64,000 bases of DNA, from assembly GCF_016863115.1 (NCBI RefSeq), contig NZ_BOOG01000003.1, positions 92,647 through 156,646 on the forward strand, written 5' to 3'. The notes beneath the pieces are model-generated. The model had not been told where the DNA came from, did not search any database, and saw nothing but the letters and a program-made list of their open reading frames with translations. This document shows positions 43,967 to 53,593 of the stretch, piece after piece (within the stretch, counting starts at the first letter, position 1; each line of letters opens with the position of its first letter). Source of the DNA: Sphaerimonospora thailandensis. Lineage in GTDB: Bacteria > Actinomycetota > Actinomycetes > Streptosporangiales > Streptosporangiaceae. The position numbers and the translations under genes were made by a program.

Positions 43967-45166
43967 ATGGACACTGTGATGACGCATGAACCTCTTATCG
44001 CCCAAATGTCCCGTTTAGCGGACACCAAGGCGAAGACCGACACCCACAAAGGCGCTGCCCGTCTGAGCAGGCTTCCCACCCTCACAGGCCTGCGCTTCCC
44101 CGCTGCGCTGCTGGTGTTCCTCTACCACGCGGCACTCCCCATTCCCGCCCTCCGCTTGCTCGAAGAGCAGGACGCGGTCACCGGCTTCTACAAACTGGCC
44201 GGCCAGGCCGGCGGCCTCGGCGTTTCGTTCTTCTTTGTCCTCAGTGGGTTCGTGCTGACCTGGTCGGCCCGTGCCGACGACTCGCCGAAGGCGTTCATCC
44301 GCCGCCGCTTCGTCAAGATCTATCCGAACTACGTGATCGCCTGGGTGCTGGCGATGGTGCTCTTCGCCGCCGCTTACACCCCCGACTGGATGGCACTCAC
44401 CAACCTGCTGATGCTCCAGGTCTGGGTGCCTGAGTTCAACCTGAACTTCAGTGTCGATCCGCCCAGCTGGTCTCTGGGGGCTGAGGCGTTCTTCTACGCG
44501 GCATTCCCCCTGGTCCTCCACTTCTGCCGGCGGATCCGCCCGGGCCGGCTCAAGTACTGGATCGGTGGCGTGATCGCTGGAATCTTCGCCACGCCGCTCC
44601 TGGCATACGCGCTGCTCCCTCAGGCGCCCGGCATCCCCGGCGGCGAGAAGAGCTCCGTTGTCCAGTACTGGTTCACCTACGTCCTCCCGCCTGTCCGGAT
44701 GCTGGACTTCGTGCTCGGCGTCCTCGTCGCGCTGGCGGTCATGAACGGGCGGTGGCGAAACATCGGGATGGTCTGGTCGGGCCTGCTACTGGTCGTCACG
44801 TACATCCTGACCGCATACGTCCCCTACCTGTACGGGCAGCGCGCGGTGTGCATCATCCCGATCGTCTTCATGATCGCTGCTGGGGCCGTCGCGGACACGA
44901 AGGATCGGTTCACGATCTTCCGCAACCCGGTGATGGTCTGGCTCGGCGACATCTCGTTCGCCTTCTACCTGCTGCACTTCATCGTGCTCGCCTACTGCCG
45001 GAAGCTGCTCGGAAGCACGAGCTTCTCCGTCCCCGCCACAGTCGGTCTGCTGGCAGCCTCGCTCGCTGTCACCGTGCTCCTCTCATGGGCGATGTACGCC
45101 CTGGTGGAGCGGCCGATCACGCGGCGCTGGTCGCGCCCGCGCCGGGCACAGGCCACCGCCACCTGA
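43967..45166 (+). CDS. Membrane acyltransferase (acyltransferase 3 / OafA family)
   Basis: The 399-residue protein has ten or so helices and the family motifs RLPTLTGLRFPAALLVFLYHA (catalytic His about 50), FFFVLSGFVLTWS, RRRFVKIYPNYVIAW and SWSLGAEAFFYAAFPL. These enzymes O-acylate sugars, lipids or antibiotics at the membrane. It is divergent from the quinone oxidoreductase gene and 51 bases before the NmrA-like gene. It could acylate the cluster product before or during export. Confidence 0.88.
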   Translation: MDTVMTHEPLIAQMSRLADTKAKTDTHKGAARLSRLPTLTGLRFPAALLVFLYHAALPIPALRLLEEQDAVTGFYKLAGQAGGLGVSFFFVLSGFVLTWSARADDSPKAFIRRRFVKIYPNYVIAWVLAMVLFAAAYTPDWMALTNLLMLQVWVPEFNLNFSVDPPSWSLGAEAFFYAAFPLVLHFCRRIRPGRLKYWIGGVIAGIFATPLLAYALLPQAPGIPGGEKSSVVQYWFTYVLPPVRMLDFVLGVLVALAVMNGRWRNIGMVWSGLLLVVTYILTAYVPYLYGQRAVCIIPIVFMIAAGAVADTKDRFTIFRNPVMVWLGDISFAFYLLHFIVLAYCRKLLGSTSFSVPATVGLLAASLAVTVLLSWAMYALVERPITRRWSRPRRAQATAT

Positions 45167-45217
45167 CCTCAGATCTCCGGAAGCACATCTTCACCAACGA
45201 CGATCGAGGAGACACCC

Positions 45218-46075
45218 ATGCCTTCTTCGGAAAATATCCTGGTCACCGGCGCGACCGGCCAAGTCGGCCGGGCTGTGCTCGACGAACTGCGGTCCATCGG
45301 AGCACCTGTCCGAGCCGGTGCGCGCACTCCCGGCAAGCTGTCGGTTTCAGGCGATGTCGAGGTGGTGCCAGCCGACCTCACCGAACCCGCGACGCTCTCC
45401 GCCGCGCTTGAGGGCGTGGACAAGGTCTTCCTGTACGCGGTGCCCCAGGGCGTCTTCGATTTCCTGTCCGCCGCCCAGGTGGCGGGGGTGAAGCACATCG
45501 TGGTGCTGTCGTCCCAGACGGTGGTCGACAACTTTCCCGCACAGGAACCGATAGTCGAGATGCACAGGGTCGTCGAGAAGGCGGTCGTCGACTCAGCGAT
45601 TCCGTACACCTTCCTGCGACCGCACAACTTCGCCACGAACATCCTCATGTGGGGCTGGGGCGAGAGCATCCGCGAAACGGGGAGGCTGCGCTTCCCCTAC
45701 CCCGATTCGCACAGCGATGCCGTCCACGAGAAGGACATCGCCGAGGTGGCGGCCAAGGTGCTCACCGAACCGGGTCACGAAGGCCGCAGCTACTTCGTGA
45801 GCGGCCCCGAGTCGATCACTCAGCGCCGGCAACTGGAAGTCATCGCAGAGGTCACCGGCAGGCCGCTGCGGTTCGACGAGCTCACCCCCGAGCAGGCTCA
45901 CACCGAGTTAGCCCCCTACGTGCCCGAATGGGTGCGGGCGGCGGTGTTCGGCTACTGGGCCGCGTCGAACGGCGTGCCGACGGACCTGTCCGACGACGTC
46001 AAGAAGATCACTGGCCACCCCGCCCGCTCCTTCGCGGAATGGGTCGCCGATCACATCGAGGAATTCACGCCCTGA
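45218..46075 (+). CDS. NmrA-like NAD(P)-binding protein
   Basis: The 285-residue atypical SDR begins ENILVTGATGQVGRAVLDEL, the extended Gly-rich NAD(P) site, and contains HIVVLSSQTVV and YTFLRPHNFATNIL. It lacks a clear YxxxK pair. Such proteins are isoflavone-reductase-like enzymes or redox sensors (NmrA, QorB). GAGGAG precedes the start. A strong terminator follows at 46085. Confidence 0.88.
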   Translation: MPSSENILVTGATGQVGRAVLDELRSIGAPVRAGARTPGKLSVSGDVEVVPADLTEPATLSAALEGVDKVFLYAVPQGVFDFLSAAQVAGVKHIVVLSSQTVVDNFPAQEPIVEMHRVVEKAVVDSAIPYTFLRPHNFATNILMWGWGESIRETGRLRFPYPDSHSDAVHEKDIAEVAAKVLTEPGHEGRSYFVSGPESITQRRQLEVIAEVTGRPLRFDELTPEQAHTELAPYVPEWVRAAVFGYWAASNGVPTDLSDDVKKITGHPARSFAEWVADHIEEFTP

Positions 46076-46084
46076 GTACAGGGA

Positions 46085-46123
46085 CGCCCGCGATCTCCCG
46101 AGGTTCCCGGTAGATCGCGGGCG
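46085..46123 (+). terminator. Hairpin terminator after the NmrA-like gene
   Basis: CGCCCGCGATCT (46085-46096) pairs perfectly with AGATCGCGGGCG (46112-46123), a 12-bp stem with a 15-base loop. There is no T-run, as often in actinomycetes. It separates the NmrA-like gene from the transposase-like gene. Confidence 0.75.
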
Positions 46124-46179
46124 CAGGCCAACCGGCTCCTGGTGCACGACCATTCCGGCCGCTATACACAGGAGGGTTC

Positions 46180-47382
46180 ATGACCGACCTCGCTCTGGAT
46201 TTCAATCCGGCCGCCACGGGAGACAAGGTGCTCGCCCGTGAAGCGGCCCAGGAGATGTTGCTCACCGAACTCCGTCCAGTCCTGTTCGCCTCACTCCCGC
46301 GAATCGATCAACGGCAGAAAGGAGTGCAGTACATCCGCGGGCTGCTGAGCGCACGGGGACGCAAGACGATACGGAACATCGCGACGATCGTGGGCGGGCA
46401 GGGCACAGAACAGAGCCTGCACCACTTCATCAACAGTTCTCCGTGGGACTGGCGGCTGGTCCGGCAGTCCCTGGCCCGCCACTTCGCCCGTTTCTCCCTG
46501 CCACGGGCCTGGGTGGTGCGGTCGATTATCATCCCCAAGGCGGGCGAGCACTCCGTCGGCGTGGGACGTTGTTTCGTTCCTTCGCTCGGTCAGATGCTGA
46601 GCGCGCAGCGCGCGATCGGCGTGTACGCCGCGTCGGACACCGTCACCTACCCCGTCAACTGGCACCTCTATCTGACTGAGGACTGGACGAACGATGACTC
46701 GCGGCGGCGCAGGGCCTCAATCCCCGAAGAGGTGACGGCGGAGTCGCTGGAAGCCTGTGTGGTGCGCGCCTGCGCGGAGCTTCCCTCCCGATGCGGCCTG
46801 CCGATCCGGCCCGTGGTGATCGACGGCCGTGGTGCCGACGTGCCGGGTCTCGTCGAGAAACTGCGTGCCGCCGGGCTGCCCCTGCTGATCCGGATCAACG
46901 GCACGGAACCGCTTATGCCGTCTGGTCCGAAAAAGGCCAGGGTACGGGACTGCCTGCGCAAGGCGTTTCACGTCATATCGTCCGCAAGCCACCTGCGCCG
47001 TCCGGTGGCGTCTCCCGAGTACGGCTGTGAGGGAAAGGCCGGGCCACGTCTGGCGGCGATGGTTCCGGTCCGGATGGCAGGCTATCCGGACCGTCTCAGG
47101 GGACAGGGCGACGAAGAGTTCAGGCTCCTGGGAGTGGGCGACATCGCGGGCAAGTGGCCTGAGGAGTTGTGGGTCACCGACATGACGAACGCCCGGTCGG
47201 CGACCCTGCTCAGGCTGAGCCGGTTGCTCGACCAAGTGGAGCGAGACTTCACGTCCATATCGGAGCCGGTCGGTGTCAAGGACTTCACCGGCCGTTCGTA
47301 TCCCGGCTGGCACCGGCACATCACCCTGGCCTCGGCCGCGCACGCCATCGCGGCCCTTACTCGTCCCCTCGCGGAGACCTGA
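46180..47382 (+). CDS. IS701-type transposase-like protein lacking catalytic residues (possible domesticated regulator)
   Basis: The 400-residue protein aligns with IS701/DDE_5 transposases along its length: GQGTEQSLHHFINSSPWDW (73-91), HSVGVG (124-129), HLYLTEDWTNDDSRRRRA (162-179), PVVIDGRGAD (211-220) and GRSYPGWHRHITLA (371-384). In active members the first catalytic site reads roughly VIDDTGFPK; here it is VVRSIIIPK (112-120), so the Asp is lost. The Glu before the RSW.GWHRH block is Thr370. Only Asp215 remains. It is full length, has AGGAGGG before ATG and shows no terminal repeats that I could find. It therefore looks conserved for another job, perhaps DNA binding and cluster regulation, rather than a decaying IS. 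Confidence 0.78.
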   Translation: MTDLALDFNPAATGDKVLAREAAQEMLLTELRPVLFASLPRIDQRQKGVQYIRGLLSARGRKTIRNIATIVGGQGTEQSLHHFINSSPWDWRLVRQSLARHFARFSLPRAWVVRSIIIPKAGEHSVGVGRCFVPSLGQMLSAQRAIGVYAASDTVTYPVNWHLYLTEDWTNDDSRRRRASIPEEVTAESLEACVVRACAELPSRCGLPIRPVVIDGRGADVPGLVEKLRAAGLPLLIRINGTEPLMPSGPKKARVRDCLRKAFHVISSASHLRRPVASPEYGCEGKAGPRLAAMVPVRMAGYPDRLRGQGDEEFRLLGVGDIAGKWPEELWVTDMTNARSATLLRLSRLLDQVERDFTSISEPVGVKDFTGRSYPGWHRHITLASAAHAIAALTRPLAET

Positions 47383-48374
47383 CCCTCGTGTCGCACCGTG
47401 AGTGTCGTTTCGTAGTGCTCATAGGCCGGCGCGGTCCCGAGGCGAAGAACATCGCGAACCGAGAACTCTTCGAGCCGGTGTTCTACGGGCTCCGCGACGG
47501 CCACATCCGCCGATTGGACCAGCACCGGACCACGCACCCAGCACCCGCCCGTCCTGCCGCGGGCAGTGCCGCATGAGACGCCCCGGCCGGCGATCGGCGC
47601 GAGGTCGCTCGCAGGTCTGCTCCCCGCCACCCGGGTGCGGCGTGAGCGACGCCTCTGATTGACCCCGCCGGTCGCCTGTGAAACGCCCCATGCCACCCGC
47701 CCCACACGGGCGGGACCTACCGCGAAGGGATGACCCCGGCCGACAGGCCTGCCACCCGCCGAGCTGCTGATGGGGGGACCACAACCCGACAACCACACAC
47801 CCGGTCCCGGCGATGACCAAGTCTGCGCCGACTTTCGGGACCCGCGTCAAGGTCGTACGTCCTCGGCTCCGCCTCCGGGCGCTCCACCTTGACCCAGGCC
47901 CCTCGTCGGCATGCTCGAACATCGAACCGGAACCACCAAAAAACGGATACAGGACAGGCCAAACCCTACTTGACTAGCCCCGCCCCTTCAGGGATGACCT
48001 GCGATGAAAACTGTGCGGGTCACCCTCCCCGGCAACCCGCATCGCGTTTCCGGCAGTGCCGCATCTTTCGGATTCGCTGCCTTTCTGCCGGTTCTTCGTA
48101 TGCCCGTCAGACACAAAGGGCACGTGTCATGGTGCGAACACACGCCTTGCGCGGTAGGAATGACATAGCAGAGGGCGGTCGACCGGTTACGGAAAGGCAT
48201 TGTTTCGGTAACGACCATAACCAGGCCCGCCGACGGTACCGAATGACAGTGCGGATCTACGGCGATCTGACAGATCACCGCTGAATTGACAAAGTGTTGC
48301 CGGATCTATTGGCCCGGCTCCGGGGCGCCAACAGAATCGACTTGCACTAGAAATCCGCCCTACTGGAGCGCGCT
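47383..48374. other. About 1 kb without a supported gene; possible mobile-element debris with hairpins
   Basis: Several frames are open but none has good codon bias together with a ribosome-binding site. Two stems stand out. CCCGCCC/GGGCGGG lies at 47696-47714. GTCAAGGT (47845-47852) pairs perfectly with ACCTTGAC (47885-47892) around a 32-base, G+C-rich loop. The last 350 bases are less GC-rich and must hold the promoter of the WrbA-like gene; a TTGACA occurs at 48286, but I could not find a well-spaced -10. The gap separates the transposase-like gene from the biosynthetic operon. Confidence 0.45.
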
Positions 48375-48992
48375 GTGACAAATGTCGCCGTCATCTACTA
48401 CTCGACCACGGGAAATGTGCACCGGTTGGCCGGGGCGGCCGCCGCGGCAGCGGAGAAGGTGGGGGCCTCGGTGCGTCTCCGCCGGATTCCTGTACCCGGC
48501 GAGGAGGTTCACGTCCCCGGCACCGAGGATGCCGCCGCCGCGCATCGACTCACCACCGGGCACATCGAGGAGGTGGCACTGGAGGATTTGGAGTGGGCCG
48601 ACGGCATTCTCATCGGCACTCCGGTTCGCTTCGGGCTTCCCGCAGCGGCCGTCGCGCGGTTCATTGACACCACCGCCGGGCTCTCGATTCCCGGAAAGCT
48701 ACGCAACAAAGCCGTTTCGGCCTTCACCTCCGGGTCAGCTCCGCACGGAGGGCAGGAGACCGCGATCCTCGCCCTGCACAACGCCTTCTGCCACTGGGGG
48801 TCGCTAATCGTTCCGAACGGTTCGACCGACCCCGTCTTGTTCAGGCCCGGCAACGGCAATCCCTACGGCAGCGCCAACGTCTCGCGAAATCGCCCGGGCA
48901 ACGTCCACGAGGACAATGTGGCCGCGGTCGGGTACCAGGCTCGCCGACTTACCGAGATCGCCGGGGTGCTCCCCGCGCTGGCGCCTGCCTGA
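48375..48992 (+). CDS. WrbA-type NAD(P)H:quinone oxidoreductase (flavodoxin-like)
   Basis: The 205-residue protein begins NVAVIYYSTTGNVHRLAGA, the flavodoxin phosphate loop, with IGTPVRFGLPAAAVARFID (about 80-98) and FTSGSAPHGGQETAIL (about 116-131), the WrbA FMN site. It reduces quinones by two electrons. Standing just before the 3-hydroxyanthranilate genes, it may handle quinone-imine products or protect the producer. The start is GTG 48375. The DAHP synthase gene follows after 46 bases. Confidence 0.9.
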   Translation: MTNVAVIYYSTTGNVHRLAGAAAAAAEKVGASVRLRRIPVPGEEVHVPGTEDAAAAHRLTTGHIEEVALEDLEWADGILIGTPVRFGLPAAAVARFIDTTAGLSIPGKLRNKAVSAFTSGSAPHGGQETAILALHNAFCHWGSLIVPNGSTDPVLFRPGNGNPYGSANVSRNRPGNVHEDNVAAVGYQARRLTEIAGVLPALAPA

Positions 48993-49038
48993 CATCGGAT
49001 CGATGAACAATCCCGCACTCTCATCTGGAGGACGCTTC

Positions 49039-50211
49039 GTGAGCGATGCTCTGCCCGGCATACTCTCGCCGCCGGCTCGGCAGCAACCGGACTGGGCCGA
49101 CGATGGTCGGTTGCGAAGGGTCAGGGAGGAACTGGCGGTCAGGCCACCCCTGGTCCGTCCGCACGATGTCCGGCGGCTGAAGACCTTGCTGGCCCGGGTC
49201 GCCAGGGGTGAGGCCCAGGTGGTGCAGGCCGGGGACTGCTCAGAGGACCCGGCCGAGTGCACAGCCGGCTACCTGGCACGTAAAGCCGGCCTGCTCGACG
49301 TGCTCGCGGGCGTGATGAAGATGGCCGCCTGCATGCCGGTGCTGCGGGTCGGCCGGATCGCCGGGCAGTTCGCCAAACCCCGTTCACGCCCCATTGAGTG
49401 CGTGAACGGCGTAGAACTACCCGTGTACCGCGGTCACATGGTCAACGGCCCCGAACCCGACCCGGCCGTGCGCCGGCCGGACCCCGAGCGGCTGCTGTCG
49501 GGGTACGATGCGGCACGGACCGCCATGCGCCACCTGAACTGGCTGGGCGCTGAAAGGGACACCCAGATCTGCCCGCCCCTGTGGACCAGCCACGAGGCGC
49601 TGCTGCTGGACTACGAGCTGCCCATGGTGCGGCCGGACGAGCACGGCCGTCCGGTTCTGACCTCCACCCATTGGCCGTGGGTAGGCGAACGGACGCGGCA
49701 GGTGGAGGGCGCTCACGTGGCGCTACTCGCGCGGATCGGCAACCCGGTGGCGTGCAAGGTCGGCCCCACCGCGGAACCCGCCGACCTACTGGCGCTGTGC
49801 GAGGCCCTCGACCCCCTGCGGGAACCCGGCCGGCTCACCTTCATCGCCCGGATGGGGGCCGACGCCGTCGCTGACCGGCTCCCGCCGCTGGTGCGGGCGG
49901 TGCGAAACTCGGGACACCCCGTCATCTGGTTGTGCGACCCGATGCACGGCAACACCGTGACCACGGGCGACGGCCTCAAGACCAGACTGGTACGGAGCGT
50001 CGTCTGTGAGATCAGCGGATTCCGCCGTGCCGTCCACATGGCCGGCGGGATCGCCGGGGGCCTACACCTGGAGACCACCCCCGACGACGTCACCGAATGC
50101 GTCATCGATGCCTCGGGCCTCGGATCCGTCGGAGACAAGTACACCACCCTCTGCGACCCGCGGCTCAACCCGGCCCAAGCCGTCTCCATCGTCTCGGCCT
50201 GGCAGGGGTGA
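49039..50211 (+). CDS. DAHP synthase, class II (PhzC-like)
   Basis: The 390-residue protein has class II (plant/AroA-II) motifs: VVQAGDCSEDPAEC, RVGRIAGQFAKPRS, WPWVGERTRQVEGAHVALLARIGNPVACKVGP, ARMGADAV and WLCDPMHGN. It condenses phosphoenolpyruvate with erythrose 4-phosphate and boosts chorismate supply for the cluster. The length suits cluster-type short DAHP synthases without the N-terminal regulatory extension of housekeeping class II enzymes. GTG 49039 is chosen for its GGAGGAC site; ATG 49003 is in frame upstream. Confidence 0.93.
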   Translation: MSDALPGILSPPARQQPDWADDGRLRRVREELAVRPPLVRPHDVRRLKTLLARVARGEAQVVQAGDCSEDPAECTAGYLARKAGLLDVLAGVMKMAACMPVLRVGRIAGQFAKPRSRPIECVNGVELPVYRGHMVNGPEPDPAVRRPDPERLLSGYDAARTAMRHLNWLGAERDTQICPPLWTSHEALLLDYELPMVRPDEHGRPVLTSTHWPWVGERTRQVEGAHVALLARIGNPVACKVGPTAEPADLLALCEALDPLREPGRLTFIARMGADAVADRLPPLVRAVRNSGHPVIWLCDPMHGNTVTTGDGLKTRLVRSVVCEISGFRRAVHMAGGIAGGLHLETTPDDVTECVIDASGLGSVGDKYTTLCDPRLNPAQAVSIVSAWQG

Positions 50212-50263
50212 CCCGGACGGGGCGGCATCGCGGCCAGAGACATGCATGGGATAGGAGGACCTG

Positions 50264-51034
50264 ATGGAGGACAAGGTCGCAGTGGTCACCGGGGCGGCGG
50301 GCGGCATCGGCGCCGCCGTGGTCCGGGAGCTTGCCCGCCGCGGCACCGTGGTGGCCGCCGTCGACAGGGCGGCCGAGCCGCTGCGGGAGATCGCGGACAA
50401 GCTTGCCGCGGGCGGTCTGCGGGTCGAGGCCTTCCCCGCCGACATCTCCGATCGGTCAGCCGTCGACGCCGTGGTCGACACCGTCGAACGGCGGCTGGGA
50501 CCGGTGGAGTTCCTGGTCAACGGCGCGGGGGTGCTGCGGCTCGGCGAGCTGCGCGACCTCGACGACCGGGATTGGGCGGACACCTTCGCGGTGAACGCGC
50601 ATGGCGTCTTCTTCGTGTCACGGACCGTCGCGAGCCGTATGATGTCCCGCCGCCGGGGCGCGATCGTGACCGTCGCGTCCAACGCCGCGTACACCCCGCG
50701 CGCTGGCATGGGCGCGTACGGCGCTTCCAAGGCGGCCGCAGTCATGATCACCAAGACGCTGGGGCTGGAGGTCGCCCGGCATGGGATCCGCTGCAATGTG
50801 GTGGCGCCCGGTTCGACCGACACGCCCATGCTTCGCGGGATGTGGCGTGACGAGGCGGATCGAGCGGGAACGCTGGAGGGGCGGCCGGAGGCCTTCCGCG
50901 TGGGTATCCCTCTGGGCCGGATCGCCCAGCCCGAGAACATCGCCGACGCCGTCACCTTTCTCCTTTCCGACGACGCGTCCCATATCACCCTGCACACCCT
51001 CACCGTCGACGGAGGCGCCACCCTCGGTCAGTGA
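50264..51034 (+). CDS. EntA/DhbA-like dehydrogenase, predicted DHHA to 3-hydroxyanthranilate
   Basis: The 256-residue SDR has [10 protein letters not shown] (residues 9-18), VNGAG and the EntA-like active site [23 protein letters not shown], then [12 protein letters not shown]. EntA/DhbA oxidise dihydro-dihydroxybenzoate to an aromatic ring. With PhzE and PhzD neighbours and no isochorismate synthase, the substrate here should be 2,3-dihydro-3-hydroxyanthranilate. The DhbX step in tilivalline biosynthesis is a known parallel. Start ATG 50264 follows AGGAGG. Confidence 0.88.
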   Translation: MEDKVAVVTGAAGGIGAAVVRELARRGTVVAAVDRAAEPLREIADKLAAGGLRVEAFPADISDRSAVDAVVDTVERRLGPVEFLVNGAGVLRLGELRDLDDRDWADTFAVNAHGVFFVSRTVASRMMSRRRGAIVTVASNAAYTPRAGMGAYGASKAAAVMITKTLGLEVARHGIRCNVVAPGSTDTPMLRGMWRDEADRAGTLEGRPEAFRVGIPLGRIAQPENIADAVTFLLSDDASHITLHTLTVDGGATLGQ

Positions 51035-51074
51035 CAGGGCATCGCTCTTCGTACACGCCAAACGGAGGAAGCAT

Positions 51075-51698
51075 ATGGCGGGTATTCCCACGATCACACC
51101 GTATCCGCTGCCGGGCGCGGGCAACCTGCCCGGCAACACCGTCGCGTGGGCGGTCGATCCCGCCCGCGCTGTGCTGCTCATCCACGACATGCAGCGCTAC
51201 TTCCTGCGACCGTTGCCCGCGATGCTGCGCGACGATCTGGTACGCGGCGTCGTCCAGGTGCGAGAACGTTGCGCGGCCCTGGGCGTGCCGGTGGCCTACA
51301 CGGCCCAGCCGGGTGACATGACCGACGAGGAACGGGGGCTGCTCAAGGATTTCTGGGGCCCGGGAATGCGCCGACTCCCGGTGGAGCAGCAGATCATTGC
51401 GGAGTTGGCTCCCGAGCCCGGCGACTGGATGCTCACCAAGTGGCGTTACAGCGCTTTCTTCCGTACCGACCTGCTGGACCGGATGCGTGCCGTCGGCCGT
51501 GACCAGCTGATCCTCTGCGGTGTCTACGCGCACGTCGGCGTGCTGATGACCGCGGTCGACGCGTTCAGCCACGACATCGAGACCTTCCTGGTCGGCGATG
51601 CGGTCGCCGACTTCTCGGCCGAACATCACCAATTCGCCCTGAGATACGCCGCGGCCCGCTGCGCCGCCGTCCTGCTCTCCAAGGAGGTGCTGGCTTGA
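51075..51698 (+). CDS. phzD: Isochorismatase PhzD-type, ADIC hydrolase to DHHA
   Basis: This protein has 207 residues. Asp38 ([10 protein letters not shown]) and Lys122 (LTKWRYSAF) fall exactly where the catalytic Asp and Lys of Pseudomonas PhzD lie. [25 protein letters not shown] shows the PhzD-type loop without the nucleophilic Cys of ordinary cysteine hydrolases. There is no aryl carrier domain, unlike EntB. It hydrolyses the vinyl ether of 2-amino-2-deoxyisochorismate. It overlaps the PhzE gene by four bases. Confidence 0.93.
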   Translation: MAGIPTITPYPLPGAGNLPGNTVAWAVDPARAVLLIHDMQRYFLRPLPAMLRDDLVRGVVQVRERCAALGVPVAYTAQPGDMTDEERGLLKDFWGPGMRRLPVEQQIIAELAPEPGDWMLTKWRYSAFFRTDLLDRMRAVGRDQLILCGVYAHVGVLMTAVDAFSHDIETFLVGDAVADFSAEHHQFALRYAAARCAAVLLSKEVLA

Positions 51699-53593
51699 GG
51701 ACCGACCCGCTGGACGCGCTGCTGGCTCCGGATCCTCCCCCGTTCGCCCTGATCCACCGGTCCGCGAGACGCGGGATCGTCGACATCCTCGTCGGCGAGA
51801 TCTCCCTGCCGGGCACACTGGCGGAGATTCCCCTGCCGGAGCCGGACACCGCCCCCGGCGCCGCCGTGCACGACGTCCTGGTGCTTGTGCCGTACCGGCA
51901 GCTCGCCGAGCGGGGCCTGCGCTGCCCCGACGACGGGACGCCGCTGATCGCGATGACCGTCACGGGCCAGTGCGAGCTGCCGGTCGCCGAGGTTGTCCGG
52001 CGGATCCCCGACGTGCCGATCAACCTGTCAGGAGAACGCTTCGAGCCCGGCGACGACGCGTACGCCGAGACAGTCCGCCAGGTCGTCGCGAACGAGATCG
52101 GCACCGGCGAAGGGGCGAACTTCGTCATCAAGCGTGCCTTCACCGCCACGCTGTCCGGCCCAGCGCTCGCCCAGAGCCTGGCGTTGTTCCGGAAGTTGCT
52201 CGAACGGGAGTCGGGCACCTACTGGACCTTCATCGTGCACACCGGCACCCGGACCCTCGTCGGGGCCACCCCGGAGCGTCACATCAGCCTGCGGGATGGC
52301 GTCGCCGTGATGAACCCCATCAGCGGCACCTACGGCTACCCCCCCTCCGGACCGTCGCTCTCCGGCGTCATGGACTTCCTCGCCGACCGCAAGGAAGCCG
52401 AGGAGCTCTACATGGTCCTCGACGAGGAGTTGAAGATGATGGCCCGGGTGTGCGATACCGGAGGCCGGGTGCGGGGCCCGTACCTCAAGGAGATGGCCCG
52501 GCTGGCGCATACCGAGTACGTCATCGAAGGCCGGAGCGCCCATGACCCGCGCGACATCCTGCGGGAGACGATGTTCGCGCCGACCGTCACCGGCAGTCCG
52601 CTGGAGAGCGCCTGCCGCGTCATCGACCGGTACGAGCCGGAGGGCCGCGGCTACTACAGCGGTGTAGTGGCGCTCATCGGACGGGACGGGGCGGGCCGGC
52701 GGACCATGGACTCCGCCATCGTCATCCGTACTGCGGACATCGATGCCGCCGGCCGACTGCGGATCGGACTCGGCGCCACGCTCGTACGTCACTCCCGGCC
52801 CGCCTCTGAGGTCGACGAGACGCGGGCGAAGGCGTCGGGGCTGCTGTCGGCACTGCGCGGCGACGGCTCCGGCCGTTTCGGGGACCACCCCCTGGTCCGT
52901 GCCGCGCTGGATCGGCGCAACGAGACCCTGGCCGGCTTCTGGCTGACTCCCCAGGAAGAGCGAGCCCAGCTGTGGCCCGCGTTAACGGGCCGGAGCGTGC
53001 TGATCATCGACGCCGAGGACACGTTCACCGAGATGATCGCGCACCAGCTCCGTGCCCTGGGGCCGACGGTGGCCGTTCGCCGATTCGACGAGTCGTACGC
53101 CCTCGACGGGTACGATCTGGTGATCATGGGGCCCGGGCCCGGCGATCCACGCCGGATCGGTGATCCCAAGATCGCTCATCTGCGCGCGACGGTGCGACGG
53201 CTGCTCACCGGTCAGCACTCCTTCGCGGCCGTGTGCCTGAGCCACCAGGTGCTATGCGCGGAGCTCGGGTTGGAGCTGATCCGCCGGGACGCGCCGGCGC
53301 AGGGGCTGCAGCGGGAGATCGACCTCTTCGGGGTCCGGGAGCGGGTCGGCTTCTACAACACCTTCGCCGCCCGCAATCCGGAGGACAAGATCGAGTGCTC
53401 GGGCGTGGGCGTGGTGGAGCTCAGCCGGGATCCGGGCACCGGCGAGGTACACGCGCTGCGCGGCCCGCGTTTCGTCTCGCTGCAGTTCCACGCCGAGTCC
53501 GTGCTCACCCAGGGCGGCGAGCGAATCCTCGGCACGCTTCTGACGGACGTTCTGGCGGGTTCCGCGAGCGCCGCAGCGGGGGGTGAGCGTTGA
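51695..53593 (+). CDS. phzE: 2-amino-2-desoxyisochorismate (ADIC) synthase, PhzE-type
   Basis: The 632-residue fusion has a chorismate-utilising domain (residues about 100-400) with [36 protein letters not shown] and [11 protein letters not shown] glutamine amidotransferase (about 430-620) follows with MGPGPGDP, the nucleophile in AVCLSHQVL and SLQFHAES of the triad. Length and domain order match PhzE, which makes ADIC from chorismate and glutamine without pyruvate loss, unlike anthranilate synthase. The start is TTG 51695 inside the end of phzD. ATGA-type overlap links it to the KAS III gene. Confidence 0.93.
   Translation: MRTDPLDALLAPDPPPFALIHRSARRGIVDILVGEISLPGTLAEIPLPEPDTAPGAAVHDVLVLVPYRQLAERGLRCPDDGTPLIAMTVTGQCELPVAEVVRRIPDVPINLSGERFEPGDDAYAETVRQVVANEIGTGEGANFVIKRAFTATLSGPALAQSLALFRKLLERESGTYWTFIVHTGTRTLVGATPERHISLRDGVAVMNPISGTYGYPPSGPSLSGVMDFLADRKEAEELYMVLDEELKMMARVCDTGGRVRGPYLKEMARLAHTEYVIEGRSAHDPRDILRETMFAPTVTGSPLESACRVIDRYEPEGRGYYSGVVALIGRDGAGRRTMDSAIVIRTADIDAAGRLRIGLGATLVRHSRPASEVDETRAKASGLLSALRGDGSGRFGDHPLVRAALDRRNETLAGFWLTPQEERAQLWPALTGRSVLIIDAEDTFTEMIAHQLRALGPTVAVRRFDESYALDGYDLVIMGPGPGDPRRIGDPKIAHLRATVRRLLTGQHSFAAVCLSHQVLCAELGLELIRRDAPAQGLQREIDLFGVRERVGFYNTFAARNPEDKIECSGVGVVELSRDPGTGEVHALRGPRFVSLQFHAESVLTQGGERILGTLLTDVLAGSASAAAGGER

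Noticed and set aside
46180..47382. Active insertion sequence
   Set aside because: Catalytic residues are lost and no terminal inverted repeats or target duplication were found near the gene ends.
47717..47962. 81-codon minus-strand frame in the 1-kb gap
   Set aside because: No ribosome-binding site, poor codon bias, and it spans the 47845-47892 hairpin. It looks like non-coding repeat-associated sequence.
51075..53593. Catechol siderophore (2,3-dihydroxybenzoate) pathway
   Set aside because: An isochorismate synthase is missing, the isochorismatase lacks the aryl carrier domain, and the chorismate enzyme has a glutamine amidotransferase domain.
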